The translations under genes were made by a program, and so were the position numbers. The notes below the pieces were generated by a model. The model saw only the letters and a list, made by a program, of their open reading frames with translations, did no database searches and was not told the DNA's origin. A stretch of 30,727 nucleotides of DNA from Allomyces macrogynus ATCC 38327 (taxonomy: Eukaryota; Blastocladiomycota; Blastocladiomycetes; Blastocladiales; Blastocladiaceae). Numbering within the stretch: position 1 is the stretch's first letter; every line of letters starts with the position of its first letter. The stretch is from the NCBI GenBank assembly GCA_000151295.1, contig GG745348.1, positions 976,602-1,007,328 on the forward strand, read 5' to 3'. Of this stretch, positions 8,415-16,058 are shown piece after piece.

Positions 8415-8446
8415 ATTTAAAGTACGCTCGCAAGTGTACTTTAAAT
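8415..8446. terminator. Perfect 11-bp inverted repeat between convergent viral genes
   Basis: The arms ATTTAAAGTAC (8415-8425) and GTACTTTAAAT (8436-8446) are exact inverse complements with a 10-nt loop. The hairpin lies between the plus-strand frame ending at 8392 and the minus-strand gene ending at 8452, where a bidirectional terminator or 3'-end processing signal would be expected. It is AT-rich and symmetric, so it could serve both directions. Confidence 0.55.
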
Positions 8447-8451
8447 TCCGC

Positions 8452-8634
8452 TCAAGCGCTTCCATAACCAGAGTCGACGTGTTCCGGTTCATTGACAGTG
8501 AAAATCACACAGAACGTCCCAATCAACACCCTGCCATCAGCGAGTTGAAGTGTGAAAGTGTCGGCGATTGTTTTGGCCCCTTGTGCAGGGATGTTCTCGA
8601 CGTCAAATTGAAGGTCAAAACTAACACCGTCCAT
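8452..8634 (-). CDS. Small protein of the viral element, unknown
   Basis: This encodes 60 residues starting MDGVSFDLQFDVENIPAQGA. It is short-strand-rich and acidic, with no membrane segment, and looks like part of a small beta-sandwich. The start codon is embedded in TAAATG (CATTTA on the plus strand at 8632-8637), the motif shared by the other viral genes; this is the main reason to accept it. It lies 42 bp downstream of the zinc protein on the same strand and ends at the 8415-8446 hairpin. Function unknown. Confidence 0.5.
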   Translation of the reverse strand: MDGVSFDLQFDVENIPAQGAKTIADTFTLQLADGRVLIGTFCVIFTVNEPEHVDSGYGSA

Positions 8635-8637
8635 TTA
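8632..8637 (-). promoter_or_regulatory. TAAATG start motif (minus strand)
   Basis: CATTTA on the plus strand is TAAATG at the start of the 60-residue minus-strand gene. Confidence 0.4.
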
Positions 8638-8676
8638 ATGATGACCAGGAATTGTTTTGAGGATTCACACGCGGAT

Positions 8677-8967
8677 TTACAGATAGACCTCAGCGCATTC
8701 TCCACAGAAATAGGGGCCTCCTGGTCCTGGAGTCGCGGGGAACACGTTTTGTCCAAGCTTGAACTGCAACCCACACCCGTCACAGTTTTTGGCGTTTACT
8801 TTCGTGCAGCGCCCACACCGTTCTGGAGTCTTGTCCTCGCCTCGAAACCAGTACACTGTTCTGCGAGCGCATATTTGGCAGTACACGGCATTGCAGTTGG
8901 CGCAGTTGTAATGTGTGGTGGCTGCTGAATCTTCGTAGAGCCCTTCGCAACGGCTGCACTCTGTCAT
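8677..8967 (-). CDS. CxxC-rich zinc-binding protein of the viral element
   Basis: This encodes 96 residues containing six CxxC pairs (residues 4/7, 22/25, 30/33, 51/54, 62/65 and 88/91), enough for three structural zinc sites. Motif spacing such as CANCNAVYCQIC resembles RING, treble-clef or zinc-ribbon proteins, but the lack of a clear RING histidine and the short size leave the family open. Transcription, ubiquitin-related or nucleic-acid-binding roles are all possible. It starts at TAAATG (plus-strand CATTTA 8965-8970) and is the most distal recognised gene of the viral segment before the repeat zone. Confidence 0.65.
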   Translation of the reverse strand: MTECSRCEGLYEDSAATTHYNCANCNAVYCQICARRTVYWFRGEDKTPERCGRCTKVNAKNCDGCGLQFKLGQNVFPATPGPGGPYFCGECAEVYL

Positions 8968-8970
8968 TTA
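8965..8970 (-). promoter_or_regulatory. TAAATG start motif (minus strand)
   Basis: CATTTA on the plus strand is TAAATG at the start of the zinc-binding protein gene. Confidence 0.4.
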
Positions 8971-9015
8971 CTGCTTGGTGAGCAAATAATTTTGTTGTGC
9001 GTTTTTGGAACCAAC

Positions 9016-9265
9016 TCGCTCAGCCCCCTCCATTCCGCTGCGCTGCATGGAGCCTCGGCTGGCTCCTTTCAATGATGGATGGGGTAACGAATCAATTCTG
9101 TGTCCTGTTGTCCTTGTGTCCTTGGAAAATATTCATTTCTGTATTTTGAAAATAAAAACAACCTACATAGGTAGGTAGTAGAAGAAACTGTAAAGGAGCT
9201 ACATAGGAACCCCCCAAGGACACAGAGACACGAGGACACAAAATCGTGGTTTGCCACGGCAATGC
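9016..9265 (+). repeat. 250-bp direct repeat, copy 1
   Basis: Nearly identical to 9788-10036, from TCGCTCAGCCCCCTCCATTC through CACGGCAATGC, with a handful of substitutions and one indel. The two copies flank the tandem-repeat block in the same orientation, giving an arrangement like long terminal repeats, though no retrovirus-like coding sequence lies between them. Confidence 0.85.
9099..9240. repeat. 142-bp inverted-repeat element inside direct repeat copy 1
   Basis: The left end TGTGTCCTGTTGTCC and the right end GACACGAGGACACA form imperfect terminal inverted repeats of about 27 bp (23 of 27 positions match by eye). The interior is AT-rich. Size and structure suggest a MITE-like non-autonomous element or a structured hairpin. 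Confidence 0.6.
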
Positions 9266-9340
9266 TTCTCCATTGCCCTCTCTTGGAGTCACGCGTTGAG
9301 GTCATTCGTCGAGCAGGCGTCCCCTAAACGTTTGTAACTG

Positions 9341-9744
9341 TTGGTCGTGCCAGCACCATGGTCCCCCACCCAAACGTTTCGAATCAGGCCCATCTATTTA
9401 GAGCATATCGAGTTCATGTTCAAAGTGCCGATTCCAAAGTTTGAACTCGCTTCCACTCCAACTGAAACTGTTTGGAACAGGGCGCACTGTTGGTTGTGCC
9501 AGCACCATGGTCCCCCACCCAAACGTTTCGACACAGCTTCATCTATTTAGAGCATATCGAGTCCATGTCCAAAGTGCCGATTCCAAAGTTTGAACGTGCA
9601 TTCTCAAACTGCTTGCAATGGGACAAACAGTTTGGCGTGCCAGCACCATGGTCCCTCACCCAAACGTTTCGACACAGCTTCATCTATTTAGAGCATATCG
9701 AGTTCATGTCCAAAGTGCCGATTCCAAAGTTTGAACGCGTATAG
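9341..9744 (+). repeat. Three tandem ~150-bp noncoding repeats
   Basis: Three copies begin near 9341, 9490 and 9642 and share GTGCCAGCACCATGGTCCC, CACCCAAACGTTTCGA, ATCTATTTAGAGCATATCGA and GTGCCGATTCCAAAGTTTGA. The spacings are 149 and 151 bp, not multiples of three, and the frames through them are not maintained. They are therefore noncoding. Copies 2 and 3 are more alike than copy 1. Confidence 0.85.
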
Positions 9745-9787
9745 TCAACTGAAACTGTTTGAGAAGCAGGAGGCTATACTGAACAAG

Positions 9788-10036
9788 TCGCTCAGCCCCC
9801 TCCATTCTGCTGCGCTGCATGGAGCCTCGGCTGGCTCCTTTTATGATGGCTGGGGTAACGAATCAATTCTGTGTCCTGTTGTCCTTGTGTCCTTGGAAAA
9901 TATTCATTTCTCTATTTTGAAAATAAAAACAACCTACATAGGTAGGTAGTCGAAGAAACTGTAAAGGAGCTACATAGGAAACCCCCAAGGACACAGAGAC
10001 ACGAGGACACAGCATTGTGGTTTGCCACGGCAATGC
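9788..10036 (+). repeat. 250-bp direct repeat, copy 2
   Basis: Second copy of 9016-9265 in the same orientation, 772 bp further on. Differences are scattered single bases, for example CATTCTGC for CATTCCGC, so the duplication is fairly recent. Confidence 0.85.
9870..10011. repeat. 142-bp inverted-repeat element inside direct repeat copy 2
   Basis: Same element as 9099-9240 with matching ends and interior. It appears to have been duplicated with its flanks rather than inserted twice. Confidence 0.6.
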
Positions 10037-10090
10037 ATTCCCCTGTTGGGTGTTGTGCATCGAGGCCAGTGTGGCGTAAGCATCCCCAAG

Positions 10091-10140
10091 CGTTCGTAAA
10101 CTTACGGCCCGGTCACGCTAAACCAGGGAGGTTTGGGGGG
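10091..10140 (+). repeat. Exact 50-bp direct repeat, copy 1
   Basis: Identical base for base to 10186-10235. It begins CGTTCGTAAACTTACGGCCC and ends GGAGGTTTGGGGGG. The two copies are 95 bp apart start to start. Confidence 0.85.
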
Positions 10141-10185
10141 CCGCCCAAGGTCATTCATCGAGCAGGCATCCCCAAACGGTCGTAA

Positions 10186-10235
10186 CGTTCGTAAACTTAC
10201 GGCCCGGTCACGCTAAACCAGGGAGGTTTGGGGGG
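10186..10235 (+). repeat. Exact 50-bp direct repeat, copy 2
   Basis: Second copy of 10091-10140. The intervening DNA contains TCATCGAGCAGGCATCCCC, which also has a near-match at 9305-9324, so this zone contains further nested repeats. Confidence 0.85.
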
Positions 10236-10332
10236 TCAAGCGAAGTCATCCGAGGGGCCATTACTTGGCATTGGCGTGGTTTTGTCTGGGACATGCTATA
10301 ACTGCACGTCGTTTGGGGGGTCGTCGACCAAC

Positions 10333-10474
10333 GTTTGCCACCAAACTTCATCATTCCCACTCGGATGCATTCGAACATCATCGTTGTGGACAGGGGGGTC
10401 TTCCAAACTTCATGGTTCCCACTCGGATACATTCAAACATCATTGTCGAGAGAAAGTTTGCCACCAAACTTCAT
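10333..10474 (+). repeat. Interspersed short direct repeats
   Basis: GTTTGCCACCAAACTTCAT occurs exactly at 10333-10351 and 10456-10474. A 27-bp block beginning TCCCACTCGGAT occurs at 10355-10381 and, with two changes, at 10417-10443. The core CCAAACTTCAT also appears near 10403. No gene is apparent across them. Confidence 0.75.
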
Positions 10475-10550
10475 GGCCCTTCCAGGAAACGTTCATTAGC
10501 GTTAATTGACCACTTTGCATAAAGTCGGGTCACTCCCCCTGTCGCCGTTC

Positions 10551-10665
10551 GGGGTGGCCAATCGACACTTGCTATTGATATCAATCAGGGTAAGACCCAC
10601 GACCCTGTCCCTGTCACAGTTTGGGGTGGCCAATTGACACTTGCTATTGATATCAATCAGGGTAA
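10551..10665 (+). repeat. 43-bp direct repeat pair carrying a 12-bp palindrome
   Basis: GGGGTGGCCAAT followed by GACACTTGCTATTGATATC, then AATCAGGGTAA, occurs at 10551-10593 and 10623-10665, a 72-bp period, with one difference. Each copy contains the perfect palindrome ATTGATATCAAT, a plausible binding site for a dimeric protein. Confidence 0.75.
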
Positions 10666-10845
10666 TGAACGTGGCTGGCGACACCCGTGGGAATTATCGA
10701 TAACCCCGGGTAGATTACGATTAGGTTATGGTGGAGTGTTACCCCAAACGGCAACCACCTGCGGGGGCACCCGGCAACTGTCTCCACCCGGGGTAAGCAA
10801 TTGGACCCCTGAGTGACCATACCCTAACTGTCCCCTGCTGCTATC

Positions 10846-10870
10846 TGACGCATACCGATGGTATGCGTCA
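10846..10870. repeat. Perfect 11-3-11 bp palindrome
   Basis: TGACGCATACC, a GAT spacer and GGTATGCGTCA form an exact inverted repeat at the right edge of the repeat zone, just before the change to GC-rich chromosomal sequence. It may be an element end, a protein-binding site or a hairpin. Confidence 0.7.
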
Positions 10871-10914
10871 CGGCCCTCCATCTATTTGTGGCGCCCCTCG
10901 TCTTCGAGTTCAAA

Positions 10915-10946
10915 ATGGCTCTTGAGCAAGATGGCTCTTGAGCAAG
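10915..10946 (+). repeat. Two tandem copies of ATGGCTCTTGAGCAAG
   Basis: The exact 16-bp unit occurs twice in a row. It lies 45 bp after the palindrome and could be a duplicated junction or slippage product. Confidence 0.8.
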
Positions 10947-11439
10947 TTACTGAAAATTCCGGCAATCATTAACAATAAAGAACACGAACCAGGACACATC
11001 AGGCCGTGTAGATGGTCCGTTTTCAGCCAAACGTGTCAAATAAGATGACCATGCCGCCGGTTTTGACTGCTTTGGCTCTTCCCTGTACTTCCTGCACAGT
11101 CGAAGATGAGTGTTCATTGTCTGTGCATGTCTCATGATAGCATTCTCAATAGCATCCAAGCAAGTGCTGGAAGGCAGGGCTCAACTTCTTCGCTGGACAG
11201 CGTTGAACCGCTGAGCAACGTTGCCAAAGTGTGAATGACCTGGAGAGGCACGTGCGTGTGAGGTGGCCATTTCAGACGCGGCCAAAAACTTCGATTTTCC
11301 ACTTCTCCGCGGACATCTGTTCGACAACGACTGCGCTGCGTTTACCGCGACCACGACGCGCCATTACTTGCCGCAAACCATACAACAAGTCACCATGACG
11401 CCAACGACTCCGACGCGCAGGCGAACGACCCGCGGCACC
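10947..11439. other. Transition region without a supported gene
   Basis: GC content rises across this stretch toward the chromosomal level. A minus-strand frame at 10947-11159 has no convincing start or composition. The last part is presumably the promoter and 5' leader of the LCL2-like gene. Confidence 0.5.
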
Positions 11440-11884
11440 ATGTCCCTCCGCACAGCGACACTTCTCATCGTCATGATCGTCGCGACTTTCGCGCACGTTG
11501 CCGTCGCGTTCGACTTTTTCAACCTCTTCAATCAAGGCGGCAACCAGGAACAGCAGCAAGACAAGCGCCAGGAATCGTCTGGCAGTGCGGCTGGTTCGCT
11601 TTTCAGATTTTCCAAAATACGGTCCCGTATACGGTCCCGTAACGCGTTGCTGACCGCCGTTCCCTCCAGATGGTTGCCTTGACTACAAGTGTTCCGTGGG
11701 CGATCTGTGCGTCGCGAGCCCGAGCGAGTGCCCGTGCCCGGTCGGCAAGACCAAGTGTCCGATTGGCGATTGGTACACGTGCGTTGCGCCAGGTACGGCG
11801 TGCACGGCCTACCTGCGCGCCATCAACCCGCAGTTTAGCGACGCCGCGGGTGCCGCTGTCGCGGGCGGGAAGGATGAGCTGTAA
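11440..11884 (+). CDS. LCL2: LCL2-like secretory/ER protein with C-terminal KDEL
   Basis: Two exons: 11440 to about 11593, and 11670-11884, about 122 residues. The intron has donor GTTCGC (an alternative GTGCGG 9 bases earlier keeps frame) and acceptor CCCTCCAG. An in-frame ATG at 11395 would add 15 residues; 11440 places a signal peptide directly (LLIVMIVATFAHVAVA). The mature start FDFFNLFNQGGNQEQQQ and the following Cys-rich C-x-x-C-P-C-P core match the fungal long chronological lifespan protein 2 family. In yeast that family is linked, on limited evidence, to ER-associated degradation. The protein ends GGKDEL, a canonical ER retrieval signal, which argues for residence in the ER lumen. 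This gene is the clearest sign that the host is a fungus. Confidence 0.75.
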
Positions 11885-12245
11885 AACAATTGAACACGAA
11901 TACTTGTTTTGTGCTGATGGTTGTACGGGCAGGGCGAGGCGAGAGCGACGCGGTCACCTGACAATGTCAAAATGAAAACGGCCATGCGCTCGTCTCGCCT
12001 TGATCATTGATCTCGTGCGAAATGAAAAAAAAACGTCTAGCATCTCGCTTCGAACACCAACTTGCTACACGGCGCCATTTGCGGTGGCCACACCGGTTCT
12101 GAACGTTTGCCCTGCAGCAGCTCGGTAGTCGCTGGGATTGCACTGCCCAACTCGCCGATGCCTCTCCGTGCTCAGCAAGGGGCACTCCAGTCCAACCACC
12201 AACGCTCCCCCGGCTACCCCACGTGCGGCACCCCTGATCTCGGCC
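11885..12245. other. Spacer between LCL2-like and kinase genes
   Basis: It holds the 3' end of the LCL2-like gene and the presumed promoter and leader of the kinase gene. Frames here lack ATG starts or gene-like composition. No repeat or RNA gene seen. Confidence 0.4.
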
Positions 12246-13299
12246 ATGGAAGCGGCCAAGCCCCTTCAACCAAACTCGGGCGCATACGATTTTGGCAAGC
12301 ACGGCGGACCCCTTGCTGATCATGACGGGGCCTGTCCGCTTCGATCGGGACAAGTGCCTTCCGATTCTCCAGCAAGCCCAACCACTGCCCCAGTCGATGG
12401 TCTGACGGGCCGCCCCAAGTCGCCAACCGACAAGTACCAACCCGTGCCGCCGTTCCCGGACAACGAGCCGGACATCGAACGGATTCCTGGGACAGACACA
12501 TCGATTGTCGGCCATGGCAGTTTCGGCGTCGTCTATCTCGCACGTAGGCGGTCGTCGGGCAAGCTAGTACTTACGCGCCCACGTTTTTTTCCTTTGCACT
12601 TGCTCCCGAACCGACCCTGACTGCGACGCACTTCAACACCGTAGTGGGCCGTCAAAGCCCTCCCCGAACGCGCTGCGCGCAACGAGACGCGCGTCTGGTC
12701 GGCCCTTGCGCCGTACCGCGACCAATGGCACGCGCACCTGATCCCGGTCCACCGGATCCGGAACGCCGTCGACTCCGAAAATGACCCGCCGCGACCGACC
12801 TACATCTTCATGGCGCACGCGCCGGGCGGGGACTTGCACCAGCACTTGCTCACGCACGGCGCGTGGCCCGAACCGGCCGCGCGGCGGCTGTTCACGCAAC
12901 TTGTTGGCGCCGTCGCGTGGCTGCACGACCGCGGGATCGTGCACCGCGATATCAAGGTACCCGTCGCGTCCCCTATTCGGCATGGGCGCAGTCGACTGAC
13001 GCGTGCTATGTAGCCCGACAACATCCTCCTCGCGACGTCAGCAGCGGACCACATCTACCTCGCCGACTTTGGCCTCGCCGCGCCCTACACCCCGGGCGTC
13101 CCGCAACAGTCGTTCGCCGGATCCCCACACTACGCGGCACCCGAAGTCCACTTCCGGTGGCCGTACGATGGCCCAGAGGCGGACGTCTGGTCGATCGGTG
13201 CCGTCCTGTACACTGTCCTGGCCGCACGCGTGCCGTTCGATGGCGTAACCGTCGCCGATTTGCGACATGTCGTGATGGCAGCGAATCCGATGGTCCGAT
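12246..13299 (+). CDS. Serine/threonine protein kinase (3' part lost in assembly gap)
   Basis: Three exons are visible: 12246-12566, 12645-12956 and 13014 into the gap. All junctions are phase 0 (donors GTACTT and GTACCC; acceptors CCGTAG and TATGTAG). About 90 low-complexity residues precede the kinase domain. The glycine loop is GHGSFGVVYLA, the beta-3 lysine lies in WAVKAL just after intron 1, the catalytic loop is HRDIKPDNILL (split exactly by intron 2), the magnesium motif is DFGLA, and GSPHYAAPE is followed by DVWSIGAVLY. All key catalytic residues are present, so an active Ser/Thr kinase is expected. The HRDIKPDN and DFGLA forms fit CAMK/ULK/Aurora-like groups, but the substrate and subfamily cannot be told. 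The C-lobe end and tail lie in the gap. Confidence 0.88.
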
Positions 13300-13903
13300 N
13301 NNNNNNNNNNNNNNNNNNNNNNNNNNNNNNNNNNNNNNNNNNNNNNNNNNNNNNNNNNNNNNNNNNNNNNNNNNNNNNNNNNNNNNNNNNNNNNNNNNNN
13401 NNNNNNNNNNNNNNNNNNNNNNNNNNNNNNNNNNNNNNNNNNNNNNNNNNNNNNNNNNNNNNNNNNNNNNNNNNNNNNNNNNNNNNNNNNNNNNNNNNNN
13501 NNNNNNNNNNNNNNNNNNNNNNNNNNNNNNNNNNNNNNNNNNNNNNNNNNNNNNNNNNNNNNNNNNNNNNNNNNNNNNNNNNNNNNNNNNNNNNNNNNNN
13601 NNNNNNNNNNNNNNNNNNNNNNNNNNNNNNNNNNNNNNNNNNNNNNNNNNNNNNNNNNNNNNNNNNNNNNNNNNNNNNNNNNNNNNNNNNNNNNNNNNNN
13701 NNNNNNNNNNNNNNNNNNNNNNNNNNNNNNNNNNNNNNNNNNNNNNNNNNNNNNNNNNNNNNNNNNNNNNNNNNNNNNNNNNNNNNNNNNNNNNNNNNNN
13801 NNNNNNNNNNNNNNNNNNNNNNNNNNNNNNNNNNNNNNNNNNNNNNNNNNNNNNNNNNNNNNNNNNNNNNNNNNNNNNNNNNNNNNNNNNNNNNNNNNNN
13901 NNN
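13300..13903. other. Assembly gap of 604 N
   Basis: An unbroken run of N removes the end of the kinase gene. Frames drawn across it are meaningless. Confidence 0.99.
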
Positions 13904-14226
13904 AGAAGAAAATGGGACTAGTGCGCGTAGAATCGCGCGTTGGGGACTAATAGAGCTGTAATGTGACGGGAGGATGGTGTCATGTATTGTGACCGAGAAA
14001 GGGGGCGGCAACACAGCAGGCCTGGTCGGACACCCCGAAAATAATCAAGCGCCAAAAGGGGTGAAAATGTAACGTGGCTGGGTCGTTGGAATAATCAGGA
14101 TCGCGTCTACAAACAAGATCGTCTCAAAATTGAAACAAAAAATGAAGAAAAGGGACGGGCAACACTGCAAAATCGGCAGCTCTCTTCCTGCCTTCAGCCC
14201 CCAAGGATCGACCGAGGTCCAGCTCC
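13904..14226. other. Region after the gap, no gene seen
   Basis: AT-richer than its surroundings with stops in all frames. Probably the kinase 3' untranslated region or a spacer between convergent genes, since the next gene reads toward it from the right. Confidence 0.4.
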
Positions 14227-16058
14227 CTAGCGCCTGCTCGCAGCTGCACTGATCGGGGACGGCCCTGCGGCCACTGACGCCGGCTGGCTCTCCGACAAGA
14301 GCGCGTCGATCCGGTCCATCAGATCAAACAGCGCCGAATCATGCGGGACAAAACTCGGCGTGGAGCTGAGCGTCTCAAACTTCCGCTCCTGCTCGGGCTC
14401 AGGCGGCGGGATCGGCGGCATTGGTGGGAGCGGCACACACGGCGAAATCGCCGCCGACCGTGGCGGCAACGCCGGTTTCTTTGTCGTCGTCGCCTCGACC
14501 TGGGCAATCTGGTCATCGACGTCGTCGGGCCCGCCGACATAGCACGCAATCAAATCCAATGGATCGTGTTCGCCAGCGTAAGGTGATGGGAGCGGCGCGC
14601 CGGGCACGGGTAAATGCTCGATGTGCAGCTCGTGTTTCCCCGAACTTGGAGTCGTCGTCACCACGGTCAGGGCCGTGGTCGCGGCGAGGGCCGAGTGCAG
14701 TGGGCCCGCCCGCGGTACGGGCGCAGAAATCGCGTAGGGGACGACGCGTTTGATGGCGGGCTTCGGTGGTGGTGGTGCCGGCATCGGCGGCGGTGGGGTC
14801 GGCGGGACGACGGGACCGCCGAGGTTCTTGACGTGGTCGATCACGGCGCGCTCGGTCTCGAGAGTTTCGGCCATGAGCGATTCGAGCCGCAGAACGTCGT
14901 GGTCGGTCGGAGTCACGACGGGGGCCGTGGGGAGCGGCGGGACGGGGTACGGCGCGTTTGCGCTGTGGGCCGAGTGCGGTGGGCCCACAGAGGCAGCTTC
15001 GGACAGAGGGGTGGCCGGACGGCCGGGGGACTGGCCGAGCCGGTAGTGCGATGCTGGCGTCACGGCACGCGTGGGTGGTCCGCTCGGGACAGAGGGGACT
15101 ACGGGCACCGGAGCATGGACGACGGGCGGGCCCGTGGCCGCGGGTGGGAGCACGAGCGGCGGTGGGCGGTGCGCGCGGTACTTGAGCCCACCACCGGGAC
15201 TCTGGCTGCCCATACTCGTCGACTCGGTGGTCGGCGGAGTCCGCAATGCGCCAGCCGGTGGACTGCGTGCTGCCGAGGCCGCGATGAGCGCCGACTCGGG
15301 TGCCGCAGGTGCCGAAATGGCGCCGCGTCCCCACGATCCGAGCCATGACCGCCACGACGACGTGGACGTGCGCTTCTTCAACGTCGGCTGCTCGACGAGG
15401 ATCTTGGGCGTCAGCGAAATCCGTTTTGTGACGTGTGGTGGCGGCAACCACCCGTCGTCGTCGAGGTCGCCGTCTGGGTCAGCAGTCGCGGCAGCAGCGC
15501 GGGCGCGGTGCGATAAGGCGAGATCCACGGCCTCGTTCGGCGCGCGCCGGTGCCGTGTTCGACCCTCGGCACCCCGCCATGACTGCCCGCGACGGCGCGC
15601 GCAAGCATTGGGTCGGCGCCTGGGTGCGGCGACGATCCGAGTGCTGGCGACGAGCCGAGCATGCCCGCATTTGGCGCTGGGGACCCGTACCACGGGTCTT
15701 CCGGTACGTCGTCGAGATCGATCGTGACGTGCCGTCCCTGAAGCGCGGCGCGTGCGAGCGAGTGGCCCGGGTAGACGGGCGCCGACACGGCCATCATCGA
15801 CGGACGGCCGAGCGACGGGTACCCGCGCGGATCGTCCTTGGCGTGCGCGTGCGCGGCAGCCGCATGCGGTAGCGGCACGGTTCCAGCGAGCACGTGTGTT
15901 GCTGTTGCAGACACGAGTTGCGGGGACGAGATCGAGACGGCATTCCCGCTGGACGACGCGCCGGACCGCGACGCCCACGGCCTGAAGAACTTGAAGACGC
16001 GACTGCTGCCGCCGCTGCTGCCGCCGCCACCCTGCCGGCGCATGGCATCGTCGGGCAT
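14227..16058 (-). CDS. Large proline/serine-rich disordered protein, frame break inside
   Basis: The reading starts at ATG 16058 (MPDDAMRRQGGGG) and is protein-like down to about 15550. It then continues plausibly in another frame to the stop at 14227, about 600 residues in all. The switch falls in the dinucleotide tract CGGCGCGCGCCGG near 15538-15551, a typical place for an indel or read error; an unrecognised intron is the alternative. The protein is dominated by Pro, Ala, Ser and Thr. Polyproline stretches such as PPTPPPPMPAPPPPKP could bind SH3, WW or profilin partners. A basic TKRISLTPKILVE segment and a helical C-terminal end (DSALFDLMDRIDALLSES) stand out. No catalytic domain is seen and no family recognised. 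It diverges from the gene at 17100. Confidence 0.5.

Noticed and set aside
8344..8928. Plus-strand 194-residue frame
   Set aside because: It lies opposite two minus-strand genes that have TAAATG starts and cysteine-pair motifs, and it runs through the terminator hairpin; judged a shadow.
9016..10036. LTR retrotransposon
   Set aside because: There is no reverse transcriptase, integrase or gag-like sequence, only ~520 bp between the repeats, and no clear primer-binding site.
9069..10060. Short frames on both strands within the direct and tandem repeats (for example minus-strand 66 and 65 residues in both copies)
   Set aside because: Their similarity is explained by recent DNA duplication; the tandem repeat period is not a multiple of three and no start motif is present.
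10091..10700. CRISPR array
   Set aside because: Repeats are few, of different lengths and irregularly spaced, and the flanking genome is eukaryotic.
10947..11159. Minus-strand 70-residue frame
   Set aside because: The first residue is a TTG, the composition is not distinctive and there is no motif; insufficient support.
12863..14014. Long frames running through the N block on both strands
   Set aside because: Most of their length is unknown sequence; only the kinase frame has conserved motifs.
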